64,000 nt of DNA from Planctomycetota bacterium (GTDB taxonomy: Bacteria; Planctomycetota; Planctomycetia; Pirellulales; Pirellulaceae): assembly GCA_026692845.1 (NCBI GenBank), contig JAPLNM010000033.1, positions 44,813-108,812 of the forward strand. The letters are read 5' to 3'. Made by a program: the position numbers and the translations under genes. Under the pieces are notes generated by a model that saw only the letters and a program-made list of their open reading frames with translations, did not search any database and was not told the origin of the DNA. Position 1 is the first letter of the stretch. Each line of letters opens with the position of its first letter. This document shows, in pieces, positions 53,115 to 61,833 of this stretch.

Positions 53115-54698
53115 ATGTTTCTTATGTCAGATGCCAAGGCCAAGCGGAAAGCTCGAGCATCGCGTCGGCTGCTGTTGGCCATTGCATTGGCATTGGTGGC
53201 GTTGAGTAGTGGGATCGGATGCCATTCGATTCGGTGCAAATCGTTTTGGATTGGGCCGGGGGGCCCGATTCTCTCCTGCCTAGCCCGCAGCGCTGATGCC
53301 GACAATCACCTTAAGAGTCTGCTTGTGAAGAACCAGGGGATTCAGAACGGACCGTTATCGGCAGGTTGGAGGGTCGATCGGGGAGGACACATCGAGATAT
53401 TAGGGGTGTCGTTTCATGGTTTTGCTTGGGATCCCGAGGATTTCCAAGAGTTGGTGTTGATCGGACCTTATGGCAATGAGCGTTTGAAGACCGAGCAGAT
53501 ACGCGAGGGGTTAGGGGTGCCGGTGGTCATTGTTCGTCGTAGCGGGCAAAAAGCATCAGGCGAGCGTCACTTGCAGGGGGATCCTCGCGACGCGTTTCTC
53601 GGGGAGACTTCGGCATTCGCGGCCACGGGCGTTTTAAGTTCGGATGGTAGCACCATCGACTTTTACAATCCTGTGAGTATTCGCCACATTGAAATCGACG
53701 GAGTCGAGGTTCGATTGGCTTTTGACTTGACGGCCAGCATTGCCTATGCGTTGCATTATTATCCGCAGACGCGGTTCCGCGATTTTATCTTTCCAGATCG
53801 ATCCGAGGATCGATCGCGTTTGACGATGCTTGAGCCCTTCGAGCCCGATAAGATTCCGTTGATCCTTGTCCATGGTTTGCTCTCGAGCCCGGATACTTAT
53901 GGGGAGATTTACAATTCGTTGCGAGCCGATTCGGTGTTGATGGACGATTACCAGGTTTGGGTTTTCAAGTATGCGACGGGCAAGCCATTTATTCGAGCCG
54001 CTAGCGACTTGCGAGAGGAGTTGGATCGGGTGATGGAGCTTTACGATCCGGAGTTGTCCAATGAGCGACTTCGATCGAGCGTGTTGGTGGGTCACAGCAT
54101 GGGAGGATTGATCACTCGACTGATGATTTCGTATAGTGGGGAGCGAGTTTGGGATTCGGTATCAAGGTTACCGCTGGAGGCCTTGGTGGCCGACGAGTCG
54201 GCGCGCGCTTCGTTGGCTGAGCGATTTTACTTCGATCCCCACCCGATGATTTCGCGGGCGGTTTTTATTGCTACGCCGCATCGAGGCAGCAGCACAGCGG
54301 GTCGTTCGTTGGGTCGGTTTGCCAGTGCGTTGGTCGTGCAGTCTGACAGTGGAATTGAGCAGATCCTTGCGGACAATCCAGGTGCATTTCGAGAGACGCT
54401 TGCCGACGGTTTGCCTACGAGCATCGACATGCTCGACCCGGATCAGCCGTTTTTGAAGATTTTGGCCAGGCTAGATCTGTCCGAGGGGGTAACCAAGCAT
54501 ACGATCATGGGGGTGGGTGGGCCGTTGATGGGGCTATTCCAGACCGACGGATTGGTCCCATTGGAGAGTGCGAAGCTCGATGGGGTGGCGTCTGAGCGTC
54601 GGATCCGGACTTCCCATAATGGGATACTCAAGCATCCTGAAACGGGTTTGGAGTTGCGTCGAATACTTTTCGACCACGCAGAAACACTTGGAAAATGA
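53115..54698 (+). CDS. Lipase/esterase-like lipoprotein (alpha/beta hydrolase)
   Basis: A 527-residue lipoprotein. After a basic N-terminus and a hydrophobic segment (LLLAIALALVALSSGIGC) the lipobox Cys is near residue 36. The alpha/beta-hydrolase core starts near 245: oxyanion region ILVHGLLSSPDTYGEI, then nucleophile elbow VGHSMGGLITRLM near 325, and TPHRGSSTAGRSL, typical of lipase/PGAP1-like hydrolases. A beta-rich N-terminal half (about 60-230) has no recognised family. It is predicted to act in the periplasm or outer envelope; the substrate is unknown. A second ATG (residue 4) is an alternative start. Confidence 0.82.
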   Translation: MFLMSDAKAKRKARASRRLLLAIALALVALSSGIGCHSIRCKSFWIGPGGPILSCLARSADADNHLKSLLVKNQGIQNGPLSAGWRVDRGGHIEILGVSFHGFAWDPEDFQELVLIGPYGNERLKTEQIREGLGVPVVIVRRSGQKASGERHLQGDPRDAFLGETSAFAATGVLSSDGSTIDFYNPVSIRHIEIDGVEVRLAFDLTASIAYALHYYPQTRFRDFIFPDRSEDRSRLTMLEPFEPDKIPLILVHGLLSSPDTYGEIYNSLRADSVLMDDYQVWVFKYATGKPFIRAASDLREELDRVMELYDPELSNERLRSSVLVGHSMGGLITRLMISYSGERVWDSVSRLPLEALVADESARASLAERFYFDPHPMISRAVFIATPHRGSSTAGRSLGRFASALVVQSDSGIEQILADNPGAFRETLADGLPTSIDMLDPDQPFLKILARLDLSEGVTKHTIMGVGGPLMGLFQTDGLVPLESAKLDGVASERRIRTSHNGILKHPETGLELRRILFDHAETLGK

Positions 54699-54808
54699 GA
54701 AACTCAAGGATTGATTTTCGATTCGAATCTGGAAATTGGATTTCGGTTTGGTAGAACATAGCGAAAGGACTTTCTACCCCTACGTATTTTTACGGAGCAT
54801 GCATTCAA

Positions 54809-56002
54809 ATGACCAATGGACCTCTCAATCGCAAACTGAATATGGGGCTAGTAGGGGGAGGGCCGGGGTCGTTTATCGGCAAGGTCCATTCGATAGCAGC
54901 TTGTTTGGACAATCGAGCGACGGTCGTCGCGGGTGCATTTTCCAGCAATGCAGAGCGATCATTGCAGGCGGCGCCTGACTATGACGTTAGCACGGCTAGG
55001 GCTTATGCATCCTATGCGGCGATGTTTGCCCAGGAGTCGAAAAAGCCGGTAGGCGAGCGGGTCGATTTCGTATCGGTCACGACCCCGAACTCGACGCACT
55101 TTGAGGTAGCGAAAGCGGCATTGGAAGCAGGTTTTCACGTCGTGTGCGACAAGCCGATGACGTTTGATTTAGCGCAAGCCGAGGAGCTAGCAGCGATTGT
55201 CGACAAGTCCAAGACGGTTTTTGCTTTGACCCATAACTACACGGGCTATCCGTTGGTACGACAAGCGCGCGAGATGATTCTCTCCGGGGAGTTAGGGGAG
55301 ATTCAGGCGGTACGGTCCAACTACATCCAGGGATGGTTGCGGACCAAGCTTGAGGATTCCGATCAGAAGCAAGCGGCATGGCGGACCGATCCGACCAAGA
55401 GTGGCGCGGCGGGATGTTTCGGAGACATCGCCACGCATGCTTACAATTTGGGTCGATACATGACTGGACTTTTGCCTGCCGAGATCAGTTGCCATTTGAA
55501 GGCGTTTGAGCCGGGTCGCAAGCTTGATGATTACGGGACGGCGATTGTTCGTTATCAAAACGGAGGGCTTGGGACCGTCACAGCCAGCCAGATCAGCCAT
55601 GGTCGCGAGAACGATTTGTCTATAGAGATCGATGGGACTAAGGGCGCGTTGTCTTGGCGTCAAGAGGAACCGAACGTGATGGTTGTACGCCAGAACGGCC
55701 AACCGCATCGACTCTACACGCGTGACCCGAACGCACCGTTTATGAACGCAAGTGGCCGGGGAGCTTGTCGCTTACCCAGCGGTCACCCCGAGGCGTTTTT
55801 CGAAGCTTTTGCCAACATCTACTGTTCGGCGTATGATGCCATGGTAGCTTTGGCCCAGGGTGAAGCGATCGAGCGCGTCAACACGGTGTATCCGAACGTT
55901 CATGATGGAGTTGAAGGGATGTATTTCATCCAGCAGTGCGTGGCCAGTTCGGCACACGATGGGGCTTGGGTGTCGATGAGTCATCCGCGGGCTCGAAGTT
56001 AA
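54809..56002 (+). CDS. Gfo/Idh/MocA family NAD(P)-dependent oxidoreductase
   Basis: A 397-residue enzyme. The Rossmann motif LVGGGPGSFIGKVH starts near residue 14, and the second-domain entry CDKPMTFDLAQAEEL (the EKP region with Asp for Glu) follows. The C-terminal part has GCFGDIATHAYNLGRYM, typical for the family, and AFANIYCSAYDAM near the end. These enzymes oxidise or reduce sugars and related alcohols; the substrate is not predicted. No signal peptide is present, so it is cytoplasmic. It precedes the PQQ propeller gene by 46 bp, possibly in one transcript. Confidence 0.9.
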   Translation: MTNGPLNRKLNMGLVGGGPGSFIGKVHSIAACLDNRATVVAGAFSSNAERSLQAAPDYDVSTARAYASYAAMFAQESKKPVGERVDFVSVTTPNSTHFEVAKAALEAGFHVVCDKPMTFDLAQAEELAAIVDKSKTVFALTHNYTGYPLVRQAREMILSGELGEIQAVRSNYIQGWLRTKLEDSDQKQAAWRTDPTKSGAAGCFGDIATHAYNLGRYMTGLLPAEISCHLKAFEPGRKLDDYGTAIVRYQNGGLGTVTASQISHGRENDLSIEIDGTKGALSWRQEEPNVMVVRQNGQPHRLYTRDPNAPFMNASGRGACRLPSGHPEAFFEAFANIYCSAYDAMVALAQGEAIERVNTVYPNVHDGVEGMYFIQQCVASSAHDGAWVSMSHPRARS

Positions 56003-56048
56003 TCGATGTCGCGACGAGCGATTCTTTTTCCATAATAGTGGGTGCAAG

Positions 56049-57425
56049 ATGGGTTTGTCGAAGCGAATTGCTGCGTTGTTATGGATCGGTTCGGCGGGGT
56101 TGGCAGGTCCGAGCCAAGTCGAGGGACAAGATCGCTGGCCGCAATTTCGCGGATCGCAATCCCGAGGGATATCCACCGAAGCGATAAGTCCGGAGGGGTC
56201 TGCATCGGACAGCAAGTTGCCGGACCAATGGTCATCGACGAGCAATGTGGCTTGGAAGAAGGACATTGAAGGCAGGGGTTGGTCATCGCCTGTGGTTTGG
56301 GACGACAAGGTTTTCCTTACGACGGTGATCAACTCGGAGGCTTATGAGCCGGCCAAGAAGGGGCTTTACTTTGGCGGGGAGCGTAAGGCTCCTGAATCGG
56401 AGCATCGATGGAAGGTTCTTTGTTTGGACCTAAAGACCGGCCAGACACTTTGGGAAACGCAAGTTCATCAGGGGGTGCCCAAGAGTTCGATCCATATCAA
56501 AAGCAGTTTTGCTTCGGAGACTCCGGTGACCGACGGCAAGCGGGTTTATTGCTGCTTTGGGAGTTTGGGAATATTCTGTTTGGACTTTGATGGCAAGGAA
56601 ATTTGGCGATCGGAGCTTGAGGCATTGCCGACGCGGTTGGGCTGGGGGGCTGCCGCATCGCCGGTTTTGCATCAGGGGCGACTGTACTTGTGCAACGACA
56701 ACGAGCGAGCCTCTTATTTGGTTTGTTTGGATGCGGCGACGGGTAAGGAGTTTTGGAGGGTGCCGCGAGAGGAGAAGAGCAATTGGTCGACACCCTTTGT
56801 TTGGAAGAATGCGATTCGGACCGAGATCGTCACGGCAGGGACCGGTCAGGTGCGTTCTTACGATTTGGATGGGCAATTGCTTTGGTCATTGAAAGGGATG
56901 TCGAGCATCACGATTGCGACACCTTATGAAGCCGAGGGCTTGCTCTACGTGACGTCGGGTTATGTAGCCGACCAGACAAGACCCATTTATGCGATTAAGC
57001 CGGGTGCTAGTGGAGATATCACTCTTGCTGAGGGTTCGACCACATCGGACTCGATCGCTTGGAGTATTCCCAAGGGGGCGCCTTACAATCCTTCGACGCT
57101 GGTGTATCACGGCCGAATGTATGTTCTTTACGATGCGGGCTTATTCGCCTGTTATGATGCGGCGACAGGCAAGGAAATTTACAGTCGTCAACGGATTCCC
57201 AATGGACGAGCTTTTACCTCTTCGCCGTGGGCCTATGGGGACAAGATCTTCTGTTTGAACGAAGAGGGTCAGACGTTTGTGATACAAGCAGGGGATGAGT
57301 TCAAGGTGCTCCACACCAACGCGTTCGAGGGGGACGACATGGGGATGGCAAGTCCAGCGATTTTGGGGGATCGGGTATTGATCCGAACCGCGACGCGGAT
57401 TTACTGCATCGCCAAACCGCAGTAG
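56049..57425 (+). CDS. Secreted PQQ-like beta-propeller protein
   Basis: A 458-residue protein with a signal peptide ending near AGPSQVEGQ. The propeller part starts RWPQFRGSQSRGIS, as in planctomycete PQQ-repeat proteins, with blades such as LDLKTGQTLWETQVHQG, LDFDGKEIWRSELEALPTRLGWGAAASPV, LDAATGKEFWRVPREEKSNWSTPF and YDAATGKEIYSRQRIPNGRAFTSSPWAY. No catalytic residues are assigned. It is a second PQQ propeller in the window (also 32732-34012) and shares the FRG...GRGWSSPVV style. Confidence 0.85.
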   Translation: MGLSKRIAALLWIGSAGLAGPSQVEGQDRWPQFRGSQSRGISTEAISPEGSASDSKLPDQWSSTSNVAWKKDIEGRGWSSPVVWDDKVFLTTVINSEAYEPAKKGLYFGGERKAPESEHRWKVLCLDLKTGQTLWETQVHQGVPKSSIHIKSSFASETPVTDGKRVYCCFGSLGIFCLDFDGKEIWRSELEALPTRLGWGAAASPVLHQGRLYLCNDNERASYLVCLDAATGKEFWRVPREEKSNWSTPFVWKNAIRTEIVTAGTGQVRSYDLDGQLLWSLKGMSSITIATPYEAEGLLYVTSGYVADQTRPIYAIKPGASGDITLAEGSTTSDSIAWSIPKGAPYNPSTLVYHGRMYVLYDAGLFACYDAATGKEIYSRQRIPNGRAFTSSPWAYGDKIFCLNEEGQTFVIQAGDEFKVLHTNAFEGDDMGMASPAILGDRVLIRTATRIYCIAKPQ

Positions 57426-57529
57426 GATTGAAATCAAGCTCGGTTGGTGCCAGCGGGATGATGCCAACGAGATCGTCGGTATTTGAGGGACGTTAGGTAA
57501 ATTCGAGTCACGGCAGTGAAGGTCTTTTG

Positions 57530-59845
57530 ATGACTAGAAATCTACCGGAGGATGATTTGCCCGAGGAATTCGACGGGATTTTGCTCGAGTTTTTGCGCAA
57601 GTACGATTCCAAGGAAGTCGTCGATCGCGAGGAGTTCCTCAAGCAATATCCTGAGTTTCGCGATCGGTTGTCCAGTTTGCTTGAAACGGTCGATTGGATC
57701 GAGAAGATGGCTGGCCCGACCTTGGGAGAGTTGGCCAAACAGGATACATCCACCCTCGCATCGATTGTTATTCCCCTAGAGGGGGGGGCATCGATTGCTG
57801 AGGGTCAAGTCGGATTGGTTGAATCTCTCTCGGATGGCCGGGACAAATACGATCCGAATGCCGCGACGATCGACGCGCCACCCAGGCCCCGTCGTGCGGT
57901 GGGCGACGAAGTCGGATTCAGTGTTTCTGAGTTTGCTGGCTCGGATGGTGGGATTTCCGAGTTTCCTTCGCTCGACAACACCCAAGCGAGTTTGCCTTTT
58001 CGGTTTGGAGACTACATCCTTCATCGCGTCTTAGGGCGAGGTGGGATGGGGGTGGTGTACTTGGCGACACAAACGGCGTTAAACCGCCAAGTGGCCGTCA
58101 AGATGATACGTTCTGGGGCATTGGCCAGCGACGATGAAGTCGACCGATTTTACCGCGAAGCTCGAAGTGTTGCGAAGTTAACGCATCCGAATATTGTTAC
58201 GATCTATCATTGCGGTGAGAGCAACGGCCATCACTACTTCTCGATGGACTTTGTGCCCGGAACGGACTTGTCCAAAATCCTTGCCCAAGGACCGCTTGAG
58301 GCCAAGCGAGCCGTCAAGTATGTCATGGATGTGGCACGGGCCATCCACTACGCGCATTCCTACGGGGTCGTCCATCGGGACCTTAAGCCTGCGAATGTTC
58401 TGATCGACGAGAGCGATCAAGTCGTGATCACCGACTTTGGGTTGGCCAAGCAGATGGGTGCTGAGCAAGGCTTGACGGCTACAGGGGCGACCCTTGGCAC
58501 GCCTAGCTACATGTCCCCAGAGCAGGCTTCGGGAAAGAGTGAAGCCCAGGGGATCGCGACGGATGTGTACGCCATGGGGGCGATACTTTTTGCATTGCTC
58601 ACGGGCAAGCCACCCTTTCAGGCCGAATCGGTGATGCAAACGATCATGCAGGTCATCCACAGGCCCGCGCCGCTGGTCCGGCATCAGCAAGCCAACATTC
58701 ATGTCGATCTTGAGACGATCGTCGGCAGGTGCTTGGAAAAGCAGCCCGATCTGCGCTACGCATCTGCAGGCCATCTGGCCGACGACTTGGAACGATTCCT
58801 CAATGGGCATCCCATCGAGGCTAGGCCGCCGTCGCTTATGAAGCGCGCCCGTTTTTGGTTTGCGAATATTCCGCTCGTTGCCGCACTGACCGGTGGGCGA
58901 CAGGTCGAGCCGAGCAGATCGCAGCGAATGGCCCAGAATCTGTTTCTTGCGATGGCTGCTGGAATGTTCGTCATCGCGTTATTGGGGAGCTCCCTATGGG
59001 ATAGGTTTCGCGACGCGAGTCTTCCGAGCCGCATTACCATCGCATCGGGATCACCTGGTGGGATGTACTATGATTTGGCTGGCAAAATCTCCGATCGGAT
59101 GCGGACAGGCAGTGGGCGGCAACCGACCGTCACGGCCACTGGGGGGTCGATCGAAAATCTCAAGCAATTGCTCGACAAGCAAGCCGATGTCGCATTGATG
59201 CAAGAGTCCACGGTACGGGCCGATCAGGTCGCCGTCGTAGCACCACTGTTCTTTGAGCCGATCCACATTTTGATACCCAGTGGTGCAGAGATCTCCACGG
59301 TGACGGATCTGAAGGGTCAATCGGTGGTGCTAGGGAGCAAGGATTCCGGAACGCGTCAGGCAGCCTTGAAGCTACTGAAGTACTTTGGTCTGAGCGAAAA
59401 GGACATCGACATCGTCGAGAGCGATTGGAACACGCTGGGTGTCCGAGAGCGTAGGTTGCCGATGTTTGCGGTGATCAAAGCCGAGCAACCTGGATTATCG
59501 GAGTTGATCACCTCGGGCGAGTATCGATTGCTATCGATCGCCGACGCACCGAGCATGACGCTCGCCGAGCCGATGTTCCGGCTGTATCAATTTCCGGCTG
59601 GTTCGTACCGAGGCAGTGTCGAGGCTCCGGTCAGTTCGTTAGCGACGGCCGCATTGATGGTCGTCCGAAGGGATGCCCCATCGCGTTTGGTCGAGGAGTG
59701 CCTCAAGGCTCTCTATGAGACCAGCGCGTTGGCCGATGGATTGATCGCCAAAGAGATGGCCGCCGAATGGCAAGGTTTACCTTACCATCCTGCGGCCCGC
59801 AGATATTTTCAAGAGGTTTCGAACCGACTCGATCCGATTGACTAG
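57530..59845 (+). CDS. Ser/Thr protein kinase fused to TAXI-type solute receptor domain
   Basis: The ATG 57530 (preceded by TTG 57527) is used; 771 residues. After an N-terminal planctomycete-type region (about 1-155) comes a complete Hanks kinase: LGRGGMGVVYLA (169-180), VAVKMI with Lys 191, HRDLKPAN with Asp 284, DFG at 302-304 and GTPSYMSPEQAS at 323-334. A transmembrane helix follows (LFLAMAAGMFVIALLGSSLW, 471-490). Residues 500-771 then resemble TAXI/TRAP receptors (ITIASGSPGGMYYDLAGKI...TATGGSIENLKQLLDKQADVALMQ). So a ligand-binding receptor domain outside the membrane appears joined to a kinase inside. It overlaps the convergent HTH-receiver gene by four bases. Confidence 0.88.
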   Translation: MTRNLPEDDLPEEFDGILLEFLRKYDSKEVVDREEFLKQYPEFRDRLSSLLETVDWIEKMAGPTLGELAKQDTSTLASIVIPLEGGASIAEGQVGLVESLSDGRDKYDPNAATIDAPPRPRRAVGDEVGFSVSEFAGSDGGISEFPSLDNTQASLPFRFGDYILHRVLGRGGMGVVYLATQTALNRQVAVKMIRSGALASDDEVDRFYREARSVAKLTHPNIVTIYHCGESNGHHYFSMDFVPGTDLSKILAQGPLEAKRAVKYVMDVARAIHYAHSYGVVHRDLKPANVLIDESDQVVITDFGLAKQMGAEQGLTATGATLGTPSYMSPEQASGKSEAQGIATDVYAMGAILFALLTGKPPFQAESVMQTIMQVIHRPAPLVRHQQANIHVDLETIVGRCLEKQPDLRYASAGHLADDLERFLNGHPIEARPPSLMKRARFWFANIPLVAALTGGRQVEPSRSQRMAQNLFLAMAAGMFVIALLGSSLWDRFRDASLPSRITIASGSPGGMYYDLAGKISDRMRTGSGRQPTVTATGGSIENLKQLLDKQADVALMQESTVRADQVAVVAPLFFEPIHILIPSGAEISTVTDLKGQSVVLGSKDSGTRQAALKLLKYFGLSEKDIDIVESDWNTLGVRERRLPMFAVIKAEQPGLSELITSGEYRLLSIADAPSMTLAEPMFRLYQFPAGSYRGSVEAPVSSLATAALMVVRRDAPSRLVEECLKALYETSALADGLIAKEMAAEWQGLPYHPAARRYFQEVSNRLDPID

Positions 59846-60435
59846 ACCATTGCAACAGGTCGATCGACTTCGAGTTGGTCGCAAACTCGGTCGATGAGTT
59901 GATCGATGGTGAAGGGTTTTTGCATGAATTCGTTAGCGCCGGCCGAGCGAAGATCGGCGATCTTGTCTGCTTCGACCATACCGGAGATGCAAAGGATCTT
60001 GACGGTGTCCATCGTGCGATCCGAGCGGACGCGTTGGCAGACTTCGCGACCGTTGATGTCCGGGAGCATCACATCCAGGACGACCAAATCGGGACGAAAT
60101 TCCTTGACCTGCATTCCAGCATCGAAGCCGTTGTTTGCGGTTCGGACTTCGAAGCGTCCATCGCGTTCGAAACCGTCTCGCATCAGATCTACGAGGTCTT
60201 GATCGTCATCGACGATCAGCAGTTTTTTGCGGCCGCTTTCTAGAGCGTCCGTTGGAATCCCGTTGTCTTTCATGAAGACAAACAGGTGGTCACGAGGAAT
60301 CCGACGAAATCGGCTCCCGGGGACTCGAAATCCTTTTAATGTTCCGTTATCGAAGCAACGGATGATCGTTTGTTGGCTGACCTTGCAAATCTTGGCAGCC
60401 TCGCCGGTCGTAAATACTGTTTTTGTAGTGGACAT
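59842..60435 (-). CDS. Response regulator with N-terminal excisionase/MerR-like HTH
   Basis: The protein of about 197 residues (ATG 60433-60435; the longer TTG form has three extra residues) has an N-terminal winged-helix DNA-binding part (TTGEAAKICKVSQQTIIRCFDNGTLKGFRVPGSRFRRIPR, about 9-48) of excisionase/MerR type. A receiver domain (about 71-190) follows with acidic pocket VDDDQD, phospho-acceptor Asp 121 in LDVMLPDINGR, ISGM at 150-153 and Lys 173 in MQKPF. The domain order is reversed from most response regulators. It is convergent with the kinase gene, sharing four bases; a functional link with that kinase is not established. Confidence 0.88.
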   Translation of the reverse strand: MSTTKTVFTTGEAAKICKVSQQTIIRCFDNGTLKGFRVPGSRFRRIPRDHLFVFMKDNGIPTDALESGRKKLLIVDDDQDLVDLMRDGFERDGRFEVRTANNGFDAGMQVKEFRPDLVVLDVMLPDINGREVCQRVRSDRTMDTVKILCISGMVEADKIADLRSAGANEFMQKPFTIDQLIDRVCDQLEVDRPVAMV

Positions 60436-60664
60436 GGAACTCAACCATCCTTGTTGAACACACTCAACCTAAATCCGCTTGGCAGGTCTATCCTGTAACG
60501 CTGACCAAGCTCGCCGGTTTTACCGAACTTGCCCTGGCCTTGGGCGGAGAATAGCGAACCCAAAGAAGCCAGGTCAAGACGGATTCAAGACAAGTAGATC
60601 AAACAGTTTCCGAAGAATAGGGAGTTCCCAAAGATAGGGATCGTGGGCGAACTAGGCCCGGAGG

Positions 60665-60712
60665 GCTAGCCCAGTACCTTGCTAGCCCAGGACCTCGCTA
60701 GCCCAGGACCTG
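60665..60712. repeat. Three exact 16-bp repeats carrying the stop codon of the His-rich gene
   Basis: GCTAGCCCAGKACCTY occurs at 60665, 60681 and 60697 with exact 16-bp spacing. The last copy contains the stop codon (TAG on the minus strand) and final codons of the His-rich protein gene; the two others lie just downstream of it. Confidence 0.85.
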
Positions 60713-61045
60713 CAGCTTGCCATGGTCGTCGCAGTGGCCATTGTGCTGGTGGTGCAAGTGGCCATCGACAAGGTAGTCAACATGGTCGCCGTGAGGGACC
60801 GCAGGGTGACCGCAACCTGGGCCATGCACGTGATCGGCCGGGTGAGCCGAGCAAACATGTCCGCCGGTGCAGGAAGCTGGGTTTTGGGTCGAGACCTCCA
60901 GGACATGCTCTTCGATCACCCCGTCGAGGGTCGGGTGGTGCAAGTGTCCATCGTGGAGATAATCGATATGTCCATTATGTTCTACGGCCGTATGGCCGCA
61001 GTCTTTGCCGTGGACATGGTCATGGTTTTCGTGATGGTGTGACAT
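60698..61045 (-). CDS. His-rich metal-binding protein
   Basis: The ORF opens at 61084; ATG 61043-61045 (MSHHHENHDHVHG) is the natural start, giving 115 residues. Two related ~35-residue units follow, HGKDCGHTAVEHNGHIDYLHDGHLHH and HGPGCGHPAVPHGDHVDYLVDGHLHH, so it is an internal duplication with many His, Asp and Cys residues. No signal peptide is present. Such proteins occur beside zinc transporters and regulators and are likely metal-binding or storage proteins. It lies 57 bp after the SmtB-type regulator gene, which suggests zinc-regulated co-expression. Confidence 0.8.
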   Translation of the reverse strand: MSHHHENHDHVHGKDCGHTAVEHNGHIDYLHDGHLHHPTLDGVIEEHVLEVSTQNPASCTGGHVCSAHPADHVHGPGCGHPAVPHGDHVDYLVDGHLHHQHNGHCDDHGKLQVLG

Positions 61046-61102
61046 TTTCAGAGCTCTCAAATGCTTTCGTAAAGGAGGAACCAAAAGGGAAAAAAGGTGT
61101 TT

Positions 61103-61498
61103 TCAAGCCGTAGGGCAGAACGTGCAGTCGGTTTCGCTCCCGTGAGCCAGACCGTTTTCGATCAACGAAGCGATGTGATTGTCGGCTAGCGAGTAGTAAA
61201 TGTGCTTGCCCTGCCGACGGGTACTCACGAGCCGTTCGGCTCGAAGGAGTTTGAGTCGTTGGGAAATCGCCGGCAGGTTGTCTGAAAGACCGGTGGTGAG
61301 CTCCGTGACACACATTTCGCGTTTGGCTAGTAGGGCCAAAAGTTGCAGGCGGCTAGCGTCCCCCATAGCGCGGAAAATCGCTGCGGTTCGTTTGCAAATT
61401 TCCTGGTCGATCAGAGGCATCGGTCTGTTGAGCTCCGGATGCTCTAGATCGCAGCAATCGCGCTCGTCGGATGCATCCTCGGTTCGGTTTGTATCCAT
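61103..61498 (-). CDS. ArsR/SmtB family metal-responsive repressor, zinc type
   Basis: ATG 61498 has AAGG eight bases upstream and is preferred to GTG 61507; 131 residues. The HTH is in TELTTGLSDNLPAISQRLKLLRAERLV. The C-terminal helix DNHIASLIENGLAHGSE has Asp, His, His and Glu at spacing 0, 2, 13 and 16, exactly the alpha5 zinc site of SmtB (D104, H106, H117, E120). An N-terminal DCCDLEH and a C-terminal CTFC add further possible ligands. It should dissociate from DNA on binding Zn(II) and control itself and the His-rich gene downstream. Confidence 0.9.
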   Translation of the reverse strand: MDTNRTEDASDERDCCDLEHPELNRPMPLIDQEICKRTAAIFRAMGDASRLQLLALLAKREMCVTELTTGLSDNLPAISQRLKLLRAERLVSTRRQGKHIYYSLADNHIASLIENGLAHGSETDCTFCPTA

Positions 61499-61833
61499 AG
61501 GATCCACCTTTTCGCCCGCATGTTTTGCCTAAGTGCCCGGGTTTGCCCCCCGCAACATTCAACCACTTGGTTGATTGATTGAATCTTAGGACGGTTGATG
61601 GAACTGTCAAGTGTTATTTTGGATCCAAGAGCTATGGGGATGGCGGGTCACTGTAAGGTCCGGTTTTTCTTGACATTACATCAGGGATCCGTACGATTTA
61701 CAAAGTATGCCAAACGGCTTGCTGTAGACTAAAGCCATCTAGAGTTTCTGGATTTGTGATCCATAGGACTTCTAGCCGAGTGGCCCGAGTCCAACGTTGC
61801 CTCGTAAAAAACTTATCTGCCGGAGAGACGCGA
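61499..61833. other. Divergent intergenic region between smtB-type gene and DUF1559 gene
   Basis: A 335-bp region between divergent genes. It holds the candidate operator at 61557-61584. A possible -35 box TTGACA occurs at 61670-61675 for the plus-strand DUF1559 gene, but no good -10 is evident at the right distance. GGAGAG lies just before the DUF1559 ATG. No other feature is seen. Confidence 0.4.
61557..61584. promoter_or_regulatory. Candidate SmtB-type operator upstream of the regulator
   Basis: The 28-bp segment ATTCAACCACTTGGTTGATTGATTGAAT has outer arms ATTCAA/TTGAAT and an inner palindrome CAACCA-CT-TGGTTG. SmtB/ArsR operators are imperfect inverted repeats with TTCAA-type half-sites. 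It lies about 60 bp upstream of the regulator start, where self-repression would act. The assignment is by pattern only. Confidence 0.5.

Noticed and set aside
53024-53305. Minus-strand ORF of 93 codons
   Set aside because: It overlaps the start of the lipase-like lipoprotein gene, which has a lipobox and a hydrolase domain.
60698-61042. Plus-strand ORFs of 106 and 144 codons over the His-rich gene
   Set aside because: The minus-strand frame has the His/Cys pattern and a clear start; the plus frames show no family features.
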